Shown piece by piece: positions 57,569-64,000 of a stretch of DNA of 64,000 nt. Each line of letters starts with the position of its first letter. Positions within the stretch are counted from its first letter, which is position 1. The notes below the pieces were generated by a model. That model saw only the letters and a list, made by a program, of their open reading frames with translations. It did no database searches and was not told the DNA's origin. The stretch comes from Phocoena phocoena (lineage: Eukaryota; Chordata; Mammalia; Artiodactyla; Phocoenidae): the NCBI RefSeq assembly GCF_963924675.1, contig NC_089221.1:10351851-10415850 (forward strand), written 5' to 3'. A program made the translations under genes and the position numbers.

Positions 57569-57922
57569 TGCTATAATCTGAATATTTGGGTCTCCCCAAA
57601 ATTCCCATGTTGAAATCCTAACCCTCCAAGATGATGGTACAAGGCAGGGGGGCTTTGGGACATGATTAGGTCATGAGAGTAGAGCTCTCATGAATGGGAT
57701 TAGTGCTCTTATAAGAGAGACCCCACAGAACTCTGTAGCACCTTTCACCATGTGAGGACACAAGAAGTTTGCAACACTGAAGAGGGCCTTCATCAGAATG
57801 TGACCATCCTGGTGCCTCAATCTTGGACTTCCAGCCTCCAGAACTGTAAGAGATCAATTTCTGTTCTTTATAAGCCACCTGGTCTATGATGTTTTGTTAT
57901 AGCAGCTCAAATAGACTAAGAA
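57569..57922 (+). mobile_element. ERVL-MaLR LTR, MST/MLT-type (solo)
   Basis: About 354 bp. Begins 'tgctataatctgaatattt', then 'cccatgttgaaatcctaacc', 'gacatgattaggtcatgaga', 'aatgggattagtgctcttat', 'ccatgtgaggacac', 'ccagcctccagaactgtaag', 'gttttgttatagcagctcaa', and ends near 'gactaag'. The whole LTR is recognisable in order. No internal retroviral genes flank it, so it is a solo LTR. Confidence 0.85.
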
Positions 57923-58254
57923 ACCTGAGGTTTTCAAATGCGCACTTGACTGGAGACTTCATTTTCCTTTCGAGGGGCCAAGCTATGTAAAGGTGAGCCA
58001 GGAGATGCAGAAGGCCCTGGTTCCTGAGATATAAAATGTTACAATTTAAAATGCAGACTAGATCAAACCCTAAGTATTTTAGAACTATGAATTATGCATG
58101 AAAATTAAATGGTTAAATAACATTTTGCTATTCTATGTGATTCCATTGACATGAATTTATAGAATGGGCAAAACTAATTTATTTTGCTGGAAAATAGATC
58201 TGTGATTTCTTGAAGGATTGATGGGCAATGGACACACATGCATAAAAGAGTTAG

Positions 58255-58775
58255 CATAGTAATCCTGAGACTTTAGCAAGGCCTGCTTGCAAGATTGGCC
58301 TTTGACTTGCATCTGGGAATTTGTATTTCAGAAGGGTTCCCACCACTCTCTGATAAGAATGGTTCCTTGGACTAAACTGTTTATGCAAAGAATTGGTTGA
58401 TTCTGAACATCTGCTTTCTTTCTCAGAGTCTGAAATGTTCATACATTGTGTATGACCTATTGTGTCTACGTGATCAACCCCAATAAAAACCATGGGTGCT
58501 GAGTCTCCAGGGAGCCCCCTTGGTTGACAGCATTCCACATGTGTCGTCATAGCTTGCTGCTGGGGGAATGAAGCTCATTCTGTGTGACCCTACTGATTGA
58601 TGACTCTTGAAATCTCTCACCTGGTTTCCTCTAGTCATCATTGTGTGTGCCTTTTCCCTTCTCTGGTTTTGCTTTGTATCCTTTTGCTGCTGTGAGCACA
58701 ACTATATGCTGAGTCCTGGGATCCTCCTAGCAATCACTAAACCACGTGTGTGGGGTGGTCATGGGGGCCCCTGGC
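58255..58775 (+). mobile_element. ERVL-like LTR (solo, family not named)
   Basis: Contains 'ttgcaagattggcctttgac', 'tctgataagaatggttcct', 'caataaaaaccatgggtgct', 'ttttgctttgtatccttttg', 'gagtcctgggatcctcctag', 'ggtggtcatgg', the order of an old class III-type LTR. No coding region. The subfamily cannot be assigned by eye. Confidence 0.55.
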
Positions 58776-58797
58776 AAGGCCAAAAAGAACTTTTAAC

Positions 58798-58867
58798 CTT
58801 TATAGGAGTGTCACTCATATGAGTGTATTGATCTTTATAGGAGTGTCATTCATATGAGTGTATTAAT
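58798..58867. repeat. Tandem duplication, 2 x 35 bp, with palindromes
   Basis: Two 35-bp units start 'ctttataggagtgtca' at 58798 and 58833. The first contains the perfect 14-bp palindrome 'cactcatatgagtg' (58813-58826); the second copy has one substitution in it. Confidence 0.93.
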
Positions 58868-59735
58868 TTGTCAGAACTCAATGGTATGCTTCAAATCTGT
58901 ACATTATTCCCAATAGAAGAGAAAAGAATCAATAAATTAAAAAAAATATTTGTATGTTAATCTTTAAACCCATGGTGCTCCATCAAAGGAAGTCTTGTGA
59001 TGGCATGACAAAAAGGACAGTGCAAGAATTACTAAGACAGATTATTGTGTCATCTGTGGAATAAAGGAAACAGTTCCAGAGGAGACTTCTGCAGTTTTTC
59101 AACCCAACAAATTCATGGAAATGATAGCATTCTAGTAGTCCTGATAGGCTTTTCTACTTGGCTGAATGGTTATTTAGAGAGGAACCTACTTAGCATTACA
59201 TTTGAATAAAGGGCATTTTCCACCTTTTTTTAAATTTGGAAGATAAGAGGGGTTAGGAGTTGAAAAACATGGCCTGTTTTGATTCAGACCTTTCATTCCA
59301 GTTTTCCAGCTGCCAGATGGTGGACATTTCATGATTTCTCAGCTTATCATCCTAGGCATGCCAGTCCTTTCAGTGGACAGGAACTTGGTATCACATAAGG
59401 GGCTATTTATCTTTACTATATGAGATGCTTCTTTGCAAATACTAAATGAAATTAAGATCGGTGAATATTCTAGGATAGGTTGTACCAGAGTTTATCTTTT
59501 TAACAAGAATTTTAGTGGGAAAAAAGGTTCTATCATCAATGAAAACAAGTCTTTACTGCAGCAATTCTAAGAGACTTTAATATGTTCATATGAAACATGA
59601 CCATTCACATAGATAAAGAATGTAGTGTTTACCAAATCTTGTTTGTCAATAAAACACCTAAGGAATATTCTCAAGTATAGAGTTACGTGGAGCCCTTTTT
59701 GGATTATTTTTCTTGAGGACGAGATAACACATTCC
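58868..59735. other. Unique AT-rich DNA up to the assembly gap
   Basis: No repeat family or gene was recognised. Confidence 0.4.
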
Positions 59736-59935
59736 NNNNNNNNNNNNNNNNNNNNNNNNNNNNNNNNNNNNNNNNNNNNNNNNNNNNNNNNNNNNNNNNN
59801 NNNNNNNNNNNNNNNNNNNNNNNNNNNNNNNNNNNNNNNNNNNNNNNNNNNNNNNNNNNNNNNNNNNNNNNNNNNNNNNNNNNNNNNNNNNNNNNNNNNN
59901 NNNNNNNNNNNNNNNNNNNNNNNNNNNNNNNNNNN
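59736..59935. other. Assembly gap (200 N)
   Basis: Exactly 200 unresolved bases; the round size suggests a placeholder, so the real length is unknown. Frames drawn across it are meaningless. Confidence 1.
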
Positions 59936-59964
59936 GACACAACTTGCTAATTAAACCATTTTTT

Positions 59965-60075
59965 TCATTGTTGTTTTTGTTCCTGCTCTTTCTGTATGTA
60001 AGGCACGGTTCTAGGCATGCAGTAATCCTCAGTGATTAAGACAAGTCCCAGTCCTATGGGGTATATGTTTTTTAT
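59965..60075. repeat. Dispersed repeat of unassigned class, copy 4 (partial)
   Basis: 'taaggcacggttctaggcat' and 'gacaagtcccagtcctatgg' match the same family as 3036-3260. The copy is short and lies just after the N gap. Confidence 0.4.
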
Positions 60076-60229
60076 TAATCCATGTGTCTGGAGAAAGACC
60101 TCTAGTTATAGTAAACATATTGTATATTGTCCACATTGGTGCAATTTTGAGGGTTAAGTGGGACACTATTAATAACGGGATAGCTGATGTTCCCTGGGAT
60201 ATAAAATTGCATTACCTCTAGGCAATATG

Positions 60230-60460
60230 TAATGGTGGGCGAGTGGTTCTTGGGTCAGACTGCCTTGGTTAATATCTCTGTTCCACTTAGTAGCTGTTTT
60301 CCCATGAGCAAGTTGCAAATGTTAATTCATCCTCAATTTTCCCATATAAAATGAGAATAAGATAATAACCAATATTAGAGTTTATAAAGACTGGAGGAGG
60401 TGGTACCTGTAACATGGAATGATACCTAGGACATATTAAGCATTCCAGGCTTGTTAGCTA
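60230..60460 (+). mobile_element. MIR-type SINE
   Basis: 'gggtcagactgccttggtta', 'ttccacttagtagctgtttt', 'cccatataaaatgagaataa', 'gatacctaggacatattaag' follow the whole sense MIR in order. Confidence 0.72.
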
Positions 60461-60904
60461 TGATTATCTAAGCAGAAAGCACAGTTTTACTTACAAGCAA
60501 TATTTATTTGTTTTGGGTTTTGTTCTAAGAGACATTGTAAATTTGTGCTATACCCATATTTGTTATAAGTTCATCTATCCTTCTTTAAAATTTTAAAGTT
60601 TTCTTTATCATCCCCATAAAAGTTGAATAAAACCTATATAATTTGATCACATCTACATTTTGTTCCCTAATTAACATTTTATAAAAGTACATATCTCATA
60701 AATAGGTATTTTCTGGCTTTGTGTAATATTTTTATATAGCTGTAGGAAATATTTCATTGTGCAAAGAGCTAATTCTGTACATTATGTTTTATTAAATATT
60801 TGATTAGTTACCACCACCATATGTTCTCTAATATTCATTGATATTTTAGGTAATTATAATTTTTTTCACTACTCAAATTGTAGTTATGATTCAGATAACA
60901 ATAA

Positions 60905-61110
60905 CTCTGTCTTTTCCTTCATCTCATCCAGAATTTCTGCTCTTCATTCCAATGCTACCTTCTGGGAGAGGCTTCACTACATCTACATATGTTGTTTCCA
61001 CCAGGATGTCAGTTTCATAACTGAAGAGCCTTTTTCTCTTGTCCGCAGCTGTATCCATATGTTACAGAAGAGTGTGTGGTATCCAGGAAGAGCTGAATAA
61101 AATTTGTTAT
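60905..61110 (+). mobile_element. LINE-2 3' end relic
   Basis: 'ccttcatctcatccagaat', 'ctaccttctgggagaggctt', 'ctcttgtccgcagctgtatc', 'ggaagagctgaataaaattt' fit the L2 3' region. Decayed. 60461-60904 shows nothing recognised. Confidence 0.5.
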
Positions 61111-63144
61111 GTGAGTCTTAAATAAATGGTAGTTCACTTTGTCTTCATCTCACTGAACAATTTGTTCTTCCCAACCCTTCATTTTGTGAAACATAATTTT
61201 CTACATAATATGGAGAGTTAAACACTATTGGTATATTTAAAAAATATATGTAAAGGACAACAAAATGTTTCTAGATATTAATAAATGCAGTATTATATAA
61301 TGTTTGAAATTCTGTTAATATCTCTTATGTTCTCTACACAAAACACAGCTAACTCTAATTATCCAAGATAATGAGGTATGAGAGTAGAATGAATTGAAAT
61401 TCACAAGTAATTCCCTTGTGACTCTGCCTCATAACTACAATTTGAGTAGTAATGTCACAAAAGGTCACATTTAGGTCAGTATGTTATAGGTCTTTACCTC
61501 CTAACCTTCAACTAGAGCTGCTGGCAAGTAAAGGTGTGTCCCCACCTCTCCAAGTACCTCTGCCCTCGAGGAGTTGAGAAAGTAAGAAATGTCTAAATGG
61601 CAAACAGGAGAGGTGTAACAAGGGCAGTGCCGATCCACAGAAAATCCCTAAGTAATTAAATATGCCATTTTGAGTGAAAAAATTTATGTCATAAAACTGT
61701 ATTTTCAGCTACATTGTATTTCCAGCAGTTTGCTACAGAACTTAGCTTCTCTTTATCGTTTAGTGTTTCCATACTTATTGTTTATTATCTATTCAGATTG
61801 TAAGTACTTTGGAAAAATAATACAAAAAATATAAGATGACAGACTATATATATACATATATATATCTCCTATCTTCTTTGCTATAATATACATTTGCTTA
61901 AATAATTTAATATATGACATATGACAAGGTGATAATAAATATTAAATAGATACTAAATAATATATTAATAGATTAAGTGCTAAATAGATACCCTCTGTTT
62001 CATAAACATGTAACAGTGTGATGAACAGGAATTGACATTTATGTTATTAAGTGTTAAGATTCTCGTTGTTCACCCCTTCTGCCTTTTTCATATGAATGAG
62101 CTGGTATTACAGATGCCAAGAGGAATATCACATGGATGCTTCTGAAAGGCTCTCATAATCAGTAGCATGTGAGTTTCAAGGTGGAGAGTGGTGGGCTCTT
62201 CACTGCTCTGTCTGAAGCATCTTAGTCTGTGTCTGGTATAGAATAGAATGAATGAATTTAACAAGGGAGAAATGTCTAAGTGTATTTTAAAATATAGTAT
62301 GATAAGTAAAACAATAAAATTGTATGTGCCTTTAGAGTGGAAAAAGTGACTACTGCTATCTTTAAAGGGACTTAGGAAAAATGTCACACAACAGATGATA
62401 CGGCAGAAGATTACTAAGGAATGATGAAATATACATCAGCCAAAAATTTGTGGATTCAATATTCCAATAAATGGGATTTCATATATGTGTAAAATTACAG
62501 AATCATTAAATGGTAATGCCTGTTTTCTTTTTATTAATGACAAAAAGTATCTCGACGTTTCCAGAATACAGGTTCAAGGATTAGAATGATTTCTTTAGCT
62601 GAGTTGCATGAACTCAGCGTAGGTTCCTTTTCACTGGTTTGTTTGGTTTTATTTTTGTTTTCATGCTGGAAAGCCACAATCTTAGATGCTCACTCTCTCA
62701 CACTCTTTTCCTTCTAAAACTCTTTTAGCTATGTTGTTACATTTACATTGTTGTGGTTTATAACATCTACTTTCTGTCTTATATTCATAATTCCTTTAGT
62801 GATGCCTAACTATTACAGTGAAGTAGATCCGAATTTACTGTCAGTTCTTTGAAAACATATTTCTACATTTTCCTTGCTTGGGGAATATTAAAAAATTACT
62901 CCTGGTAACCATAGTTTCTGGGATAATGCATGCCTGGAAATATTTGTCTTTTGCCAAATATTTTAAGATTTCTAGCCACAATTTAGAAATATAGAAAATT
63001 CATGAGACCTCCTTTTTTTTTTTTAACTGTAGTCACAAATACTCCACTGTTTTGTACTGTTGGGAATGGTGCAGAGAAGCCTGGAGTCAGTCTGATTTTT
63101 ATCCTTTTGCAGATTTTTCAGCTTTTTTTGGGTTAAATTTAAAA
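61111..63144. other. AT-rich DNA, no gene recognised
   Basis: About 2 kb without a clear repeat; a TA-rich patch lies at 61848-61866. The 99-codon minus-strand frame at 62088-62387 has no recognisable feature. Confidence 0.4.
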
Positions 63145-63552
63145 AAAAAAATAAATTTATTTATTTAGTTTTGACTGCATTGGATCTTCGTTGCTGTGCG
63201 CGGGCTTTCTCTAGTTGTGGCGAGCGGGGGCTACTCTTCATTGCATCACACAGGCTTCTCATTGCAGTGGCTTCTCTTGTTACGGAGCACAGGCTCTAGG
63301 CGCATGGGCTTCAGTAGTTGTGGCACACGGGCTCAGTAGTTGTGTTTTGCGGGCTCTAGAGCGCAGGCTCAGTAGTTGTGGCACATGGGCTTCAGTAGTT
63401 GTGGCTCGTGGGCTCTAGAGCACAGGCTCAGCAGTTGTGGCACACAGGCACAGTTGCTCCATGGCATGTGGGATCCTCCCGGACCAGGGATCAAACCTGT
63501 GTCCTCCACACTGGCAGGTGGACTTCCAACCACTGCACCATCAGGGAAGCCC
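63145..63552 (-). mobile_element. CHR-type SINE with internal duplication
   Basis: About 408 bp, longer than the other long-form copies (312-350 bp). Tail (A/T-rich) on the left, 'ggctttctctagttgtggcg' body, antisense head on the right ('ccaaccactgcaccatca', 'cagggaagccc'). The block starting 'gggcttcagtagttgtgg' occurs at 63306 and again at 63387, an 81-bp internal duplication. No clear TSD was found. Confidence 0.9.
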
Positions 63553-64000
63553 TGCCACGTCTTTTTAAACTGATGTAGCCATTCTCCTTGTCACTACCTC
63601 CTAAGTGGCCAAAAGTTTTCTGATGTTTTTATATTTCAATTAGACTTCTTTCCTGAGCTCTGTCTGCTTATTTTAAAATCCCTTTATATTGTTTTATAAT
63701 TATCTTCTTGAATATTTGCCTTGAGCTCTACTTACAGAGGTCATTTTTATCATATTTTTGACTCCATGAAGAATTTATTAATCAATCTTTTTGGCTCCAT
63801 GACAAAGTGTGGGTTTTTTCCCCCTAAAAAGTGCCTTGATTTTTATTTATTTATGTTCAATATCATTTTTCCCTTACAGCATATTCATAGAGCTCCTGTT
63901 CTACTTCCTGCTTCATGATTTGTATATGAATGAGGGTTCTTATTGGAACAGATATTTAAAGAATAATGATGCACAGGAATGCTTGCAGGAAGATTCCAAG
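63553..64000. other. Unique AT-rich DNA to the window edge
   Basis: No repeat or gene recognised. Confidence 0.4.

Noticed and set aside
59625..59954. Frames across the N gap
   Set aside because: They consist of undefined residues.

Overview
This window is mammalian nuclear DNA, most likely from a cetacean. The evidence is ten tRNA-derived SINEs of the CHR type typical of whales and dolphins, and L1 elements of the cetartiodactyl type. No Bov-B or Bov-tA (ruminant) and no PRE-1 (pig) repeats were recognised. I find no supportable host protein-coding exon, tRNA, rRNA or CRISPR array. The window reads as a gene desert or a long intron made of interspersed repeats in AT-rich background. Positions 59736-59935 are an assembly gap of N.

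Layout. 1-12 kb: an L1 3' end with an expanded TA repeat, old MIR, MaLR-LTR and DNA-transposon remnants, a short young L1 tail (8436-8735), and a GC-richer non-repetitive block (about 11.0-11.9 kb) that is the best candidate for host regulatory DNA. 12-24 kb: several CHR SINEs with clean target-site duplications (TSDs), a truncated L1 that carries a 3' transduction (16441-17357), and two tiny L1 3'-end insertions. 24-37 kb: a truncated L1 that split a MIR (24590-26336), more SINEs, and an old minus-strand L1 (31440-35350) that lost the middle of ORF2 and holds a SINE in its 3' end.

37.4-46.5 kb is the centrepiece: a full-length minus-strand L1 of about 9.03 kb, flanked by perfect 13-bp TSDs and ending in a 25-nt poly(A/T) tail. 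ORF1 (297 codons) is intact. ORF2 (1272 codons plus stop) is open except for one TAA at codon 122 in the endonuclease domain. The 5' UTR is very long (3.88 kb) and holds three tandem arrays: purine-rich units of about 140 bp x4, units of about 285 bp x5, and GC-rich 38-bp units x6, ending in a CpG-rich promoter with a YY1-type site.

46.5-64 kb returns to repeat-rich intergenic DNA: SINE, L2, MIR, MaLR/ERVL LTRs, a further truncated L1 (50189-51076), old L1 pieces, the N gap, and a CHR SINE with internal duplication. The only genes that work together here are those of the L1: promoter, ORF1 chaperone, ORF2 endonuclease/reverse transcriptase and 3' UTR. The SINEs have L1-like TSDs, so they were probably mobilised by related L1 machinery.
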